A DNA stretch of 64,000 bases from the NCBI GenBank assembly GCA_033557465.1, contig CM066033.1, positions 1,356,041,834 through 1,356,105,833 of the forward strand, read 5' to 3'. Source of the DNA: Ichthyophis bannanicus. Taxonomy: Eukaryota; Chordata; Amphibia; Gymnophiona; Ichthyophiidae. Position 1 is the first letter of the stretch, and the number at the start of each line of letters is the position of its first letter. Below the pieces are notes generated by a model that made no database searches, was not told where the DNA came from, and worked only from the letters and a program-made list of their open reading frames with translations. The translations under genes were made by a program, and so were the position numbers. Shown here piece by piece: positions 22,011 to 32,798 of the stretch.

Positions 22011-22524
22011 ATTCCATCCCGCACTTAGATCCCCTCTGTACATCTGGTCTGAGCAGGATGTACAGATAGGATCGCGATTCTGATCCCATGGGGCACATCT
22101 GGCCCTGCAGGATCTTTGTCCTGGAGGGAAATCTCAACCAGATTCATCTTCATCTTAAACTGCAGATAATCAGCATCAGGACCGTACAGCCCTGTACGAG
22201 TGGTGTGGCCGTACAGGCTTAAGGGGCGCATTTCAGCTGTCTGCCATTGCCTGTCGCCACCACGTTTTCTTCTCTCAGCTGCTGCAGGCAATGGCAGACA
22301 GCCAAAATGCACCCCTTAAGCCTTCTTGCGGCACGCTAAGCAGGTCTGGTCCCGGTGCCGGCGACTTGCACATTGGGTGCGTGCCTCTTCTCTCCCACCT
22401 CCATAAGGTAGCTAGATGGAGGTGCAGGGCCGGGGTGCATGCCTGATGTGCAAGTCGCACAGGGCGCATTTCACAGTCGGTACAGCCCTGATCAGCACAC
22501 ATATTCAACCATTCTTTGGGGGTT
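22010..22524. repeat. Cluster of nested inverted repeats (foldback DNA)
   Basis: A 37-base arm at 22216-22252 (starting ggcttaaggggcgcat) pairs with 22286-22322 at 34 of 37 positions around a 33-base loop. A second pair, gcgacttgcacattgggtgc at about 22359 and its partner ending gatgtgcaagtcgc at about 22459, encloses the CT-rich stretch. The first 80 bases also carry gtacatctggt/aggatgtacag-type inverted words and a gattct/gattcc style resembling the foldback element at 4718-7044. Non-autonomous DNA element(s) are likely; no protein is encoded. Confidence 0.5.
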
Positions 22525-22722
22525 TTTTAGTGCGATCAAGACAATGCTGATTCCTAGCAATCAAGCAACCCCTGGGTTTTCTTGGCAAAGTAAATTGCCA
22601 GGTCTTTTCTTCCGAGGCAATGGAGAGTAAAGTGACTTGCCCAGGGTCATCACTAGGAATCAAACCCAGATTTCCTGGTTAGTAGGCTGTTACTCTAACC
22701 ACTAGGTTACTCCTCCACTCAT
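22525..22722 (-). mobile_element. tRNA-derived SINE with RTE-type tail
   Basis: On the minus strand the head reads gagtggaggagtaacctagt, ggttagagtaac (A-box region) and, about 40 bases on, gggtttgattcctagtg (B-box region), then ctgggcaagtcacttt. The 3' part has ccaagaaaacccaggggttg and ends in gctaggaatcagcattgtct, which resembles the end of the RTE element at 24900-24950 (gtcgccatgagtcgactcca). It is therefore a polymerase III-type SINE probably mobilised by RTE. Confidence 0.6.
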
Positions 22723-23571
22723 GAAACAGTTATTCATAAAAGGAACCATTGGTGATGAAAAAAGAAGTTGAAGCAGCATTGAAAGCCTTATCAAAGAACA
22801 AAGCACCAGGCATTGATAGCATTCCCATAGAAGTATTACAGCAATCTGATGCAGCTGTTACCATACTTACCAGGCTCTGCCAAGAAATATGGAAGACAAC
22901 ATCATGGCCAACTGACTGGAAAAGATCTGTGTTTATACCAATACTAAAGAAAGGTGATCCAACTGACTGTGGAAATTATTGCACAATCGCTCTGATCCCA
23001 CATGCCAGCAAGATTCTACTGAAGATTATTCAAAAGAAACTACAACCATACCTGGAACAAGAACTAACTGAAGTGCAAGCAGGGTTCAGGAAAGGGCGAG
23101 GAACGAGAGACATCATTGCGGATGTGAAATGGATCCTTGAAAAGACTAAAGAATACCAAAAGGATATCTATTTGTGCTTTATCGACTATAGCAAGGCTTT
23201 TGACTGTGTAAACCATGAGAAACTCTGGGCCACATTAAGAAGCATGGGTATACCAGAACACCTAATCGTTCTCTTGCACAATCTGTACATTGAACAAGAA
23301 GCAACAGTTCGAACGGAACAAGGAGAAACAGAATGGTTTAAAATAAGCAAAGGTGTAAGACAAGGTTGCATACTTTCCCCCTACCTGTTTAATTTATATG
23401 CAGAACAAATCGTCAGAGAAGCAGGATTGTATCAAGACAACAGAGGTGTGAAGATTGGTGGAAGACTCATCAACAAGCTTCGCTATGCTGATGATACCAC
23501 ATTACTGGCTGAAAGTGAAGATGATCTGAAACATTTGCTTTTCACAATCAGAGAACATAGCCTCAAAATGA

Positions 23572-24263
23572 ACATAAGAACATAAGATAAGAACATAAGA
23601 TATGCCATACTGGGTCAGACCAAGGTCCATCAAGCCCAGTATCCTGTTTCCAACAGTGGCCAATCTAGGTCATACGTACCTAGCAGTTTCCCCAAAAGAC
23701 ACAGGTTCCACAATGCTTGTACTGGGTCAAGCATTGTTATCCTGGGTCCCTTCTTAATAATGGTTTATGGACCTTTTCTCCAGGAACTTGTCCAAACCTT
23801 TTTTGAACCCAGCTACACTAACAGCCTTTACTAATCCTCCAGTAACAAATTCCAGAGTTTGATTACACGTTGAGTGAAAAATTTTTTTTTTTTATTAGTC
23901 TTAAATAGTTTACCCTGTAGCTTCATTGCATGTCCCCTAGTCTTTCTATATTCTGATAACGTAAAAGTCCAACAAGGGAAGCACGAAACCACGTGCAAAC
24001 AGACCCCCAGTAAAAAGCGTGGATTGCAATGAAGGAACGTATAAAATGTAACCTTTATTAAAATTTATTGTTATTCCTCTTCAGCCACTGGCCCGACACA
24101 GGCCGTGTTTCGTGAAAGCCTAGTTTGGGTTGTTCTTCCCTAGGTGCATAACTTGCACTTGTCCACATTAAATTTCATCTGCCATTTTGATGCCCAGTCT
24201 TCCAATTTATCAAGATCCTCTTGCAATTTTCCACAATCCTCTTGGGTTTTAACAACTTTAATA
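23572..24263 (-). mobile_element. CR1 3' part inserted in RTE ORF2
   Basis: The plus strand begins with duplicated gaacataagaacataag units (the CR1 3' terminus) and runs through the C-terminal region to an end near aacaactttaat. The RTE text is cut between HSLKM and GLHLNLKK, and aaatg occurs on both sides (end of cctcaaaatg, and aataaatg before ggcctg), a possible short target duplication. Within it, 23965-24118 is foreign sequence. Confidence 0.85.
23965..24118. other. Foreign insert within the CR1, PLE-terminus-like
   Basis: CR1 sequence stops after ctgataacgtaaa and resumes at tagtttgggttgttcttccc, missing several hundred bases of CR1. The intervening 154 bases contain cccgacacaggccgtgtttc gtgaaagcct, the same kind of motif found at 11328-11360 and often seen in PLE terminal repeats. 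It probably replaced part of the CR1 by insertion plus deletion. Confidence 0.4.
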
Positions 24264-24982
24264 AATGGGCCTGCACCTTAATTTAAAGAAGACAAAGATT
24301 ATGACAACTGGCATAATCAACAGGTTCATCATTGAAGGAGAAGAAATTGAAATCGTGAACAACTTTAACCTACCTGGATCAACTATCAATAAAGAAGCAA
24401 CAAGCAGTCAAGAAATCAGACGACGCATTGCTCTTGGCAGAATGGCTATGAAAGACCTAGATAAGATTCTCAAGAGCAGAGATGTCTCTCTCCATACAAA
24501 GATTCGACTTGTTCAAGCCATGATATTTTCATTAACATCATATGGATGTGAAAGCTGGACAGTGAAAAAGACAGATAAGAAGAAAATTGATGCCTTTGAA
24601 TTATGGTGCTGGCGGCGAATACTGAGTATACCATGGACTGCCTGAAGATCGAACCAGTCGGTACTAGAGGAGATCAAACTTAAGCTTTCTTTAGACGCTC
24701 AGATGACAAGAATTCGACTTTCATACTTTGGACAGATCATGTGAAGAGAGAGATCATTAGAGAAAGACATCATGCTTGGCAAGATAGAAGGTCAACGCAA
24801 AAGAGGAAGGCCAGCAATGAGATGGATTGATACAATAACAGCAGCTACGGGTAACAGTCTGTCAACACTGAAGACCGAACACAATTTAGGATAGCTATTC
24901 AGAGGGTCGCCATGAGTCGACTCCAACTCGATGGCACTTAACAACAACATTTTTTTTTCTTGAAAATATGGTCAAGCATTGC

Positions 24983-25175
24983 AAGGTTTAAAGGGAGTCT
25001 AGAAAAGTTCCTGGAGGAAAGTCTACTATTAACCAGGTAGACCTAAGGAAGCTGCTGCTTACCTCTGGAAGTGACCAATGGATCTATTCTTAGAGATCCT
25101 GCTTGGGTACCTGTGACCTGGACAGAATGCTGGGCTTGATAGATCCTTATTCTGACCCAGTATGGTATATTAAAG
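24983..25175 (+). mobile_element. Old CR1 3' end
   Basis: The sequence reads ggtttaaagggagtctagaa aagttcctggaggaaag, then gctgggcttgatagatcctt attctgacccagtatgg. This is the C-terminal and 3' untranslated part of a diverged CR1. It lacks the terminal TTATGTTC units. Confidence 0.7.
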
Positions 25176-26244
25176 GGTGTACCTATTTATTTATCTATTC
25201 CACATTCTTTATAAATTATGTGCATTCACTGAAAATATTCCTTTATATATAGAGCTATAGAGAGCTATAACAGTTTCTGTGGGGTAAGACGTAGAACTGC
25301 CGTCTATTTATTTTCCTGGACCTATATCCAGATTATAGAAATAATGGGAATGTTTGCATTTAGACTTGTGTATTAATAAATATCATTGAATTTTACTGAA
25401 CAATTTTCAATGTGTAACTGTTTGATAACAGCCTTTTACCTAAAAATTGATTCCATCATAGTATTTTATCCAATAGGGAAAAGTTGCAAGTTGCAAAAAT
25501 TTAGAAATTAAGAACTGAACATGGGTCCCTTACAAGATACAGAAATTATTTTTCTTATTATAGAATACAACTTTGGCATATGCCGCAACTCCCCTCCCCT
25601 CCATGTTCCTGAAATAAGTTGGCCCATGCCACTCTTGGATCACAGATCCTTGTAGGCATATGAGTTTCCCCAAAACGCTTTTACATGACACTACTGTCTC
25701 CATCTCCTTTCAGACACTCCACTGCCCCCTAAGTGCTACTGTAATCTTCCTTGGAAGGCTTCAACTATTGATACAACTCAAATGGTTCTATAGGGTCCCT
25801 TTGGTCCCCCACTAAAAATTACAGCAAAAGTCCCATTACCTGGCACACAACCCACTGCAATGTTCAAGTAAATGGTGCCTTGCCCAGTAGCAACTTGAGG
25901 ATAAAAATGACAGGATGGAAGGGGTTGGATTAGGGAAGGGAGTGTCTCTTTCTGATAATCTCAGTGCTCTGTCCACTCTAACGTCACTCCTCTTCTATTC
26001 TCCGCAAGGGACTAAAGGGGAGGGAAAGGGGGGGAAAAAGAAAATGGAGGGGTTGGAATTGGGAATAGAGTAGCTTTTCTCTGCTGTGTTCTCCATTCTG
26101 TCCATTCCGGCATCTTTGGGCTTGATAGGCTTTCTTTGGGAGCTGGGGAAGTGTTTCCGCGTGGGCTCTGTTGGCACCGAGACTGCCCATATGTGAGGAC
26201 TGACTTCCTGCTTGTTCTTGGAGCATACGTTGAAACCCTCTGCC
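25176..26244. other. No gene or recognised repeat
   Basis: AT-rich to mixed DNA. Overlapping minus frames at 25984-26271 (60 to 95 codons) cover a G-rich/A-rich tract and have no domain features. Confidence 0.45.
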
Positions 26245-26325
26245 CAGTGTGCACTGTTGGAAACAGGACACTGGGCTTGATGGACCTTGGTCTGACTCAG
26301 TATGACATTTCTTATGTTCTTATGC
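26245..26325 (+). mobile_element. CR1 3' terminus
   Basis: actgttggaaacaggacact, gggcttgatggaccttggtc and tgactcagtatgacatttct are followed by tatgttcttatg. This is the last 80 bases of the same CR1 3' end found at 23600, 44890, 52915 and 61440. Confidence 0.8.
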
Positions 26326-26764
26326 CCTTAGGACACTGACTCTTATATCATGACTTACATCCCATGTACGTGCTGACATTTACATGTGTCAGTTGTAGCC
26401 AGGTTTCCGCCCTTGATTTTTCCCACTTGTATCTTTGTAAAATGACTCCTCCCACTGCCCATCTCTGTGCATTCCTGTGCTTCCTTCTTTCATTTGACAT
26501 GCACATTCATGGTGAAGGGATGTAAATACGTTGATTTTACATCAGACTTACATGTTCCCATCCTGCCCTCTAAAACCTTTCACTTGGATGCTGCTGTAAC
26601 CACATAAATGGCCTTTCCAAAATGTGCCCTTTTGTTAATGATAGATTACAAGGATTTTAACCTTCAGAGTTAAAAACATTCTAGTATCTCCAAAAATAAA
26701 AAATGAAAAAAAGATAGTATGTACTATTCCAGTTATTGATCAATTGCTAACTTTTCATTCTTAG
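26326..26764. other. No gene recognised
   Basis: AT-rich spacer; no long frame, no terminal repeats seen. Confidence 0.45.
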
Positions 26765-27759
26765 CTAATTTAAAGGAAACAGCAGAAGCTAAACAGTTAC
26801 AAATTTACCTTGATTTAATCAATCAACTAGGTCTGATGCAGTCGGGATTCAGACCAAACTTTAGCACAGAAACAGTTTTGGTATGACCTCCATCAGATAA
26901 CATAAAGGACAATCCAAAATCCAAGGGCTTTTACTCAGTCCTCATCCTTCTTGACCTTTCTGCTGCTTTTGACACTCTTGACCACAGCCTTCTCCTCGAT
27001 ACCTTGTCCTCACTTTGTTTTAAGAGCTCTGTACTATCCTGATTCTCTTCTTATCTCTCCAATCGCTCCGTCAGTGTTTGTTCTGGTGGATCCTCTTCTG
27101 CTGCTATCCCACTCTCAGTTGGTGTACTCCAAGGATCTGTCTTGGGTCCACTCCTTTTCTCTCTCTCTATAGCCAGTCCCTTGCTGCACTCTTCTCTTCC
27201 CTTGGCTTTCAGTACCATCTTTATGCTGATGACTCCCAGATCTATCTCTCTACACCTGAAATCTCTCCAGAAATCAAGGCCCATATCTCTGCCTGCCTTT
27301 CTGACATTTCTGCTTGGATGTCTCACTGCCACTTGAAATTGAACATGGCCAAAACTGAACTTCTTATTTTAACTCCTCCTTCCTCCTTTCCTAGTCTCTG
27401 TGGATAACTCTCTACTCCTCCCTGGTTCCGTGGCTTGCAACCTTGAGGTCATCTTTGACTCCTCTTTCTCCTTCTCCACTCCTGCCATTTCTTTCTGTAT
27501 AACATCAACAAAATCTGCTGATTCTTTTCTGAACACACTACTAAGAAACGTATCCACTCTTTAGTCACCTCCCGTCTTGACCATTGTAACCTACTTCTTG
27601 CTGGTCTCCCTCTGAATCAACTCTCTCCCCTTCAATCTGTTCAACACTGCTGTCAGGCTAATCTTCTGCCAGCCTCGTCATGCTCGTATTACCCCTCTTC
27701 TCAAGTCACTTCATTGGCTCCCTGTCCATTTCTGCATCCAGTTCAAACTTCTCTCTGTC
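26765..27759 (+). pseudogene. L2 ORF2 reverse transcriptase, upstream part
   Basis: Blocks seen across frames are [34 protein letters not shown] (motif A), [12 protein letters not shown] (motif B), [16 protein letters not shown] (motif C), [20 protein letters not shown], then SRLDHCNLLLAGLPLNQLS. Frameshifts occur near 27040, 27160 and 27410, and a stop lies near 26886. The frames listed on the minus strand here are shadows. Confidence 0.85.
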
Positions 27760-28212
27760 GCAGGGAAAAGAATCCTAAGTGAAAAATTCAGGCAGTATGT
27801 GGATATGCATTTAAACTAGAAAAAGGTGGTGACGGATGTGGAAGGTCAAGATCTGCAAGCCACCCCCTGCAAAAGCAGAATAACATCAGAAACAGCCACA
27901 CTTTTAAACCACACATCAAAAACAAGTGGGAAGAAGTGGGCAGAACAAAATCAATGCAAAATACACACAAGCCAGGTAAATGCTGGGAAGCAATGAGCAC
28001 AAATGCTCGAAGCTTAGCCAACAAAGTTCCAGTCCATGAAGCCCTAATGTTCGAAATGGATTCGGACATTGTAGCCATCACAGAAACATGGTTTAATGAA
28101 TCACATGAATAGGATATAGCCATAGCTGGCTATAATCTATTCAGAAGAGACAGAGAAAATGGAAAAGGAGGAGGAGTATCCTTGTATGTCAAAAGCAATA
28201 TTAAAGCAAGTC

Positions 28213-29637
28213 CTACCTATCTAACAGATGGCAACAAGTCAGAACAGGTCCCATGACTTCTGACCCATTCCCTCTCAATCAAGGTGTACCTCAGGGTTCA
28301 TCCCTATCTGCATTAATGTTCAACATATATATGCAACCAATTTGTACCCTAATCCGCTCCTTCAACATCCAGTGCCTAGTCTACTCAGACGACGTCCTAA
28401 TCTACTCACCATTCCTGATTGATCAACCTAACTTTTCACCTATATCAAGCTGCTTCGAAGCTGTATCACAATGGCTTACAACACAAAATTTAAGGATCAA
28501 CCATAGTAAAACAGATGTCTTATTCCTCACCAAGAACCAGATGTTCTCCCCACCCCCCACATTAAAAGTAAACAATATTGAGTTGATAGCAAAATCAACT
28601 ATCCGCTATCTCGGCATCACGCTTGACCAACGACTCTACATGTTTATACATGTGAAGAACATCACGAAAGCAATTTACCATAAGGTCCGGATACTACGTC
28701 ACCTGCGCCCCCAATTGGACTTTAATGACTACCGAACTATCTTCCAAGCCTTGGTGCTCCCACATCTAGACTTTGCAAATATTATCCTTCATGGCCTCCC
28801 TCAGTCAACACTAGGACCTCTTCACCTTGCAATGAATGCTGCAGCAAGGGTACTTGCAGGTACATCAAGAGCTAAACATATAACCCCAGTCATGATGGAT
28901 CTCCACTGGCTTCCACTTCAGGCTAGAATCCAGTATAAGTCCCTAGTACTAACATTCAAAGCCCTAAGGAACCAGATCACCTCACCCATCAGCAAACTCA
29001 TTCAAAGACGGCCGTTCAACAGGATCAGGAGATCTAATCAAGCAAACACTCTAGAGATCCCCAACATTCTAACTAAGTGCAAAAAGGCTACTGCCAATAG
29101 AGCCTTCTCCCTATTTGCACCCATGACCTGGAATGCCCTCCCGACTGAGCTCCGTTCCACCCCAGACCTATTGTCATTTAGAAAAGCCCTCAAACAACAC
29201 CTTTTCCTCATCCATTACCCAGAATCCAATCCCAGAAACAACCACCCATCCTCATATCCTACACCCTACTCCACCCCACCCAAAATCCAACACCATAAAG
29301 AAAATGACTAGCTCTACCACCATATCCCCTCTCTTATTTATTATTGGTACTGATCACACATCTTATTGATTAAACCTCTTATAAATATGTTGAAACCAAG
29401 CTATACTATATGTATAATTTCTCACCATACTATATATATAATTTCTCACCATACTCCATGAATAATTACTCTGTAATTAGTTACCCCGTTACCTCCAGGT
29501 TATCTCGTCCATGTTCAATGTAAAAACTCAATTGTCATGTGACATTGCAGTATGTTTTTTGTTCAATTGTAAACCGCACTGATTTTAATAGCGCGGTATA
29601 TAAGAGAAGTAAATAAATAAATAAATAAATAAATAAA
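28213..29637 (+). mobile_element. L2-like LINE inserted in CR1 endonuclease
   Basis: The 5'-truncated copy begins in SYLSDRWQQVRTG and runs through the RT palm and C-terminus to a 3' end with taaaccgcactgattttaat, agcgcggtatataagagaag and (taaa)n at 29611-29637. The 3' stem (accgc..gcgcggt) and tail match 8416-8632, 16525, 45033 and 53669, and the SINE tails at 44850 and 59939. Confidence 0.85.
28253..29311 (+). pseudogene. L2-like ORF2, palm to C-terminus, open frame
   Basis: A single open frame of 352 codons covers QGVPQGSSLSALMFN (motif B), LVYSDDVLIYS (motif C, where YADD is usual; the A is replaced by S but both aspartates remain), TIRYLGITLDQRLYM, LHWLPLQARIQYKSLV, FAPMTWNALPTELRS and FRKALKQHLFLIHYPE. 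Being 5'-truncated it lacks motif A and the endonuclease. The uninterrupted frame suggests this is one of the youngest insertions in the window. Confidence 0.85.
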
Positions 29638-32337
29638 GCTACTGAAATGCTGGGGACATGGGGAAAAGAAGAAGCTCTCTGGATTGTGTTGGAAAGAGGA
29701 GATGGCACTGTCATCCATACTGCTGTAGTCTACAGACCTCTGACTCAAATTGAAGAGAGAGATAACGAATTGATTATAGATATTGCCGAGATAGCCACAA
29801 AGGGGGAAGTGATCATATTGGGTGACTTTAATCTACCTGATGTGGATTGGATTACTCCTTCTGCACATCTGGAAAGCAGCAACAAAATTGTGGATGCTCT
29901 CCAAGATGCATTACTTAGACAAATGGTGATGGAACCAACCAGGGAAAGCTCAACACTGGATTTAGTGCTCACAAACGGTGATAGCATGTCGAATGTCTGC
30001 GTAAGTGCCCCTGTGAGCAACATTGATCATCACACGGTGTGGTTTGAGATAAAAGCCATGGTACAGGCCAATCATAGCAAGCTCAAAGTCCTGAACTTCA
30101 AAAACACTGACTTCAATAAAATGGCCAAGTACCTAAAGGAGGAGATGACGGGGTGGAAGGAGATAAGGGAAGTGCAATGGGCTAAACTAAAAGTGGCAAT
30201 AAAAGGGGCAACAGATAAATATCTAAGAAAAGTAAATAAAAACAAGAGGAGAAGGAAACCTATTTGGTTTTCCAAAGAAGTGGCTGCTCAAATAAAGGCA
30301 AAAAACACAGCTTTATCAAAATTCAAAAGCTTGCAAACAGAAGAACACAGAAATGAATACAGGATCATACTCAGAGTCAAAAAGAGTAGTAAGGAAAGCA
30401 AAATCAAAGGCAGAGGAAAAGATGGCTAAAGATGTTAAGGGTGGCGACAAAACTTTCTTCAGGTATATTGGGGAAAGGAAGAAGATCAGAGTTGGAATTG
30501 CAGGACTCAGAAGTGCTGGGAAAGGACTCGTGGAAAGTGACATTGAAAAAGCGAAATTGCTAAAGAAATATTTCTGCTCTGTTTTTACTAAAGAAAATCC
30601 TGGAGATGGACCAGCTGTGACTCGCAAATATAAAAATGGGAATGAAGTAGATACCACACCATTCACAGAAGATGAGGTGTTAGAAAAACTTGCTAAACTG
30701 AAAGTGGACAAAGCCATGGGACCGGATGGGATACATCCCAGGATACTGAAAGAGCTCAGAGAGGTTCTTGCAGGACCTTTAAAGGATGTCTTCAACAGAT
30801 CCTTGGAAACAGGAAAGGTTCCTCAGGACTGGAGAATGGCTGATGTTGTACCTCTACACAAAAGTGGTGACAGGGAAGAAGTGTCAAACTACAGGCCCGT
30901 GAACCTTACCTCAATGGCGGGAAAAGTAATGGAGGCGCTCCTGAAAAAGCAAATAGTGACAGGTTGCAAGATCCGTGGCAACATGGTTTTACCGAAGGAC
31001 GGTCTTGCCAAACAAATCTGACTGAGCTTTTTGACTGGGTGACCAAGGAACTAGATCAGGGGCATGCGATGGATGTCATCTACCTGGATTTCAGCAAAGC
31101 CTTTGATATTGTTCCTCATAGAAGGCTTGTCAATAAACTCAGTAGTATGGGGATGGGTCCCAAGATGGTAAATTGGATTAGAAATTGGTTGACTGACAGA
31201 CAACAGAAGGTGATGGTACATGGAGCTCACTCGGATGAAAGGAAGGTGATTAGCGGGGTTCCCCAGGGTTCGGTCCTAGGCCCGGCACTGTTCAATGTAT
31301 TTGTGAGTGATATTGCTGAAGGACTGAATGGAAAAGTCTGTCTTTTTGCAGATGACACAAAAATTTGCAACAGAGTGGACTCCCCTGAAGGAGTGGTTAA
31401 CATGAGGAAAGATCTACAAAAGCTGAAAGAATGGTCTAATGCTTGGCAACTACGATTTAATGCGAAAAAGTGCAGTGTTATACACTTGGGTAGCAGAAAT
31501 CCAAGGGAAATGTACGCGATAGGGGGCGAGAGGCTGGTGTGCATGGTTCAGGAGAAAGACCTTAGTGTGATTATCTCTGATGATCTCAAGGTGGCAAAGC
31601 AGTGCGACAAGGCGGTGGCAAAAGCCAGGAGGATGTTGGGCTGCATACAAAGAGGAATCACCAGCAGAAAGGAAGAAGTACTTATGCCACTGTACAAGTC
31701 ACTGGTGAGGCCTCACTTGGAATACTGTGTTCAGTTTTGGAGACCATATCTTGCAAAAGATGTAAAAAGACTGGAAACTGTTCAGAGGAAGGCGACCAAA
31801 ATGATTTGGAGCCTGTGTCAGAAGCCTTATGAGAAGAGACTTGAAGACCTAAATGTGTACACTTTGGAGGAAAGGAGGAACAGGGGAGATATGATTCAGA
31901 CCTTTAAATGCTTAAAGAGAAATGAAGAACAAACAAACCTCTTCCAAAGACGGGGAAGCTGTAAAACTAGAGGGCATAACATGAAGCTGCAAGGTAGTAA
32001 ATTGAAAGGCAATGTCAGGAAATATTTTTTCACTGAAAGGGTTGTAGATGCTTGGAATGCCCTCCCGATGGAAGTGGTGGGGGCAAACACGGTGACGGAA
32101 TTCAAAACGGCATGTGGATCTCTTTACAGCAACAGGATAAAAACAAAATAAACTAAAACATATAACTTCTGAACCATCTAACGTCTCAACAAAATAGGGG
32201 TGTCCTACATGGAGAGGTGGGTTCACCCCCAAACAAAGACATGGAGAGGTGTGGCCTGCACCTACTCTTGCCATCTTCCTGGGCAGACTAGATGGACCAT
32301 GCTGGTCTTTATCTGCCGTCATCTACTATGTTACTGT

Positions 32338-32610
32338 GTTCTCCTGCTGACCAATAAGTGCATTCATTCTGCAGCTCCTCACTACCTTTCCTCTCTTATC
32401 TCTCCTTACACTCCTCCTCGGGAACTCCGCTCTTCTGGCAAATCACTTCTATCTGTGCTCTTCTCTTCTATTGCTAACTCCAGACTTCGCTCCTTTCATC
32501 TTGCTGCACCTTACGGCTGGAACAAACTACCTGTGTCTGTACTTCAGGCGCCTTCTCTGGTCCTTTTCAAATCCAGGCTGAAAAATCACCTCTTCACTGC
32601 CGCTTCTTGA
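32338..32610 (+). pseudogene. L2 ORF2 C-terminal end, downstream part
   Basis: The sequence reads VLLLTNKCIHSAAPHYLSSL, RELRSSGKSLLSVLFSSI, APYGWNKLPVSVLQAPSLVL and FKSRLKNHLFTAAS, ending at a natural stop at 32608-32610. It continues the frame broken at 27759. An upstream Met at 32200 belongs to the CR1 3' region and is not a start of this piece. Confidence 0.85.
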
Positions 32611-32798
32611 CTCACCTGGTCTCCTTTGTGTTTCCTTAACATGCCCTCTAGATATATCCCATATGTACAGTTACTGTGATGTCTGTCTTGACTAGATTGT
32701 AAGCTCTGATGAGCAGGGACCGTCTCCTACATGTGTCTGTGCAGCGCTGCGTACATCTTGTAGCACTATACAAATGCTCAGTAGTAGTAGTAGTAGTA

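Larger units (their letters stand above)
22749..24940 (+). pseudogene. RTE ORF2 reverse transcriptase, split
   Basis: The upstream part (22749-23571) covers fingers and palm: KNKAPGIDSIPIEVL, NYCTIALIPHASKILLKII, AGFRKGRGTRDIIADVKWI, CFIDYSKAFDCVNHEKLW (motif A), KGVRQGCILSPYLFNLYAE (motif B) and LRYADDTTLLAESEDDL (motif C), ending HSLKM. The downstream part (24265-24645) resumes with GLHLNLKKTKIMTTG, then SYGCESWTVKK and FELWCWRRILSIPWTA. Beyond a stop it continues with LGKIEGQRKRGRPAMRWID. The RT core up to the insertion is uninterrupted, so the CR1 insertion and the stops after it are what kill the copy. Confidence 0.9.
22740..24955 (+). mobile_element. RTE-clade LINE interrupted by a CR1 3' end
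   Basis: ORF2 coding from about 22749 to 24940 is interrupted at 23572-24263 by a minus-strand CR1. The 3' end reads gggtcgccatgagtcgactc then caactcgatggcacttaaca with acaacaaca repeats, the hallmark of RTE 3' ends. The endonuclease part upstream of 22740 is missing (5' truncation). Confidence 0.9.
27980..32151 (+). pseudogene. CR1 ORF2: endonuclease and reverse transcriptase
   Basis: The endonuclease starts near 27990 with MSTNARSLANKVPVHEAL, DIVAITETWFNESHE and GGGVSLYVKSNIKAS. It is interrupted at 28213 and resumes at 29638 with TEMLGTWGKEEALWIVLE, VVYRPLTQ, ILGDFNLPDVDW and LDLVLTNGDSM, to 30429. The linker and RT fingers are at 30353-31021 (AMGPDGIHPRILKEL, NYRPVNLTSMAG). Palm, thumb and C-terminus are one clean frame at 30964-32151 ([80 protein letters not shown]). 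Apart from the insertion only a stop near 28110 and two frameshifts (about 30400 and 30990) are evident. Confidence 0.9.
27760..32337 (+). mobile_element. CR1 LINE, full ORF2, with nested L2-like insertion
   Basis: The CR1 carries endonuclease and RT and a 3' end reading gactagatggaccatgctgg, tctttatctgccgtcatcta, then ctatgttactgtgtt. That terminus differs from the TTATGTTC and CTATGTTTC termini elsewhere, so at least three CR1 subfamilies occur in the window. At about 28213-29637 an L2-like copy interrupts the endonuclease. The 5' end near 27765 lies within sequence upstream of the endonuclease; ORF1 is not recognisable. Confidence 0.85.
26765..32785 (+). mobile_element. L2 LINE split by a 4.6-kb CR1
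   Basis: The L2 coding sequence runs from 26765 to about 27759 and resumes at about 32338. The break lies inside FKLLS/VLLLTNKCIHSAAPHYL: before it the text is gttcaaacttctctctgt, after it gttctcctgctgaccaata. The 3' end has gtgcagcgctgcgtacatct and a terminal (agt)n run at 32780-32798, the typical end of this L2 type, which differs from the (aaat)n-ended L2-like family elsewhere in the window. Confidence 0.85.
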
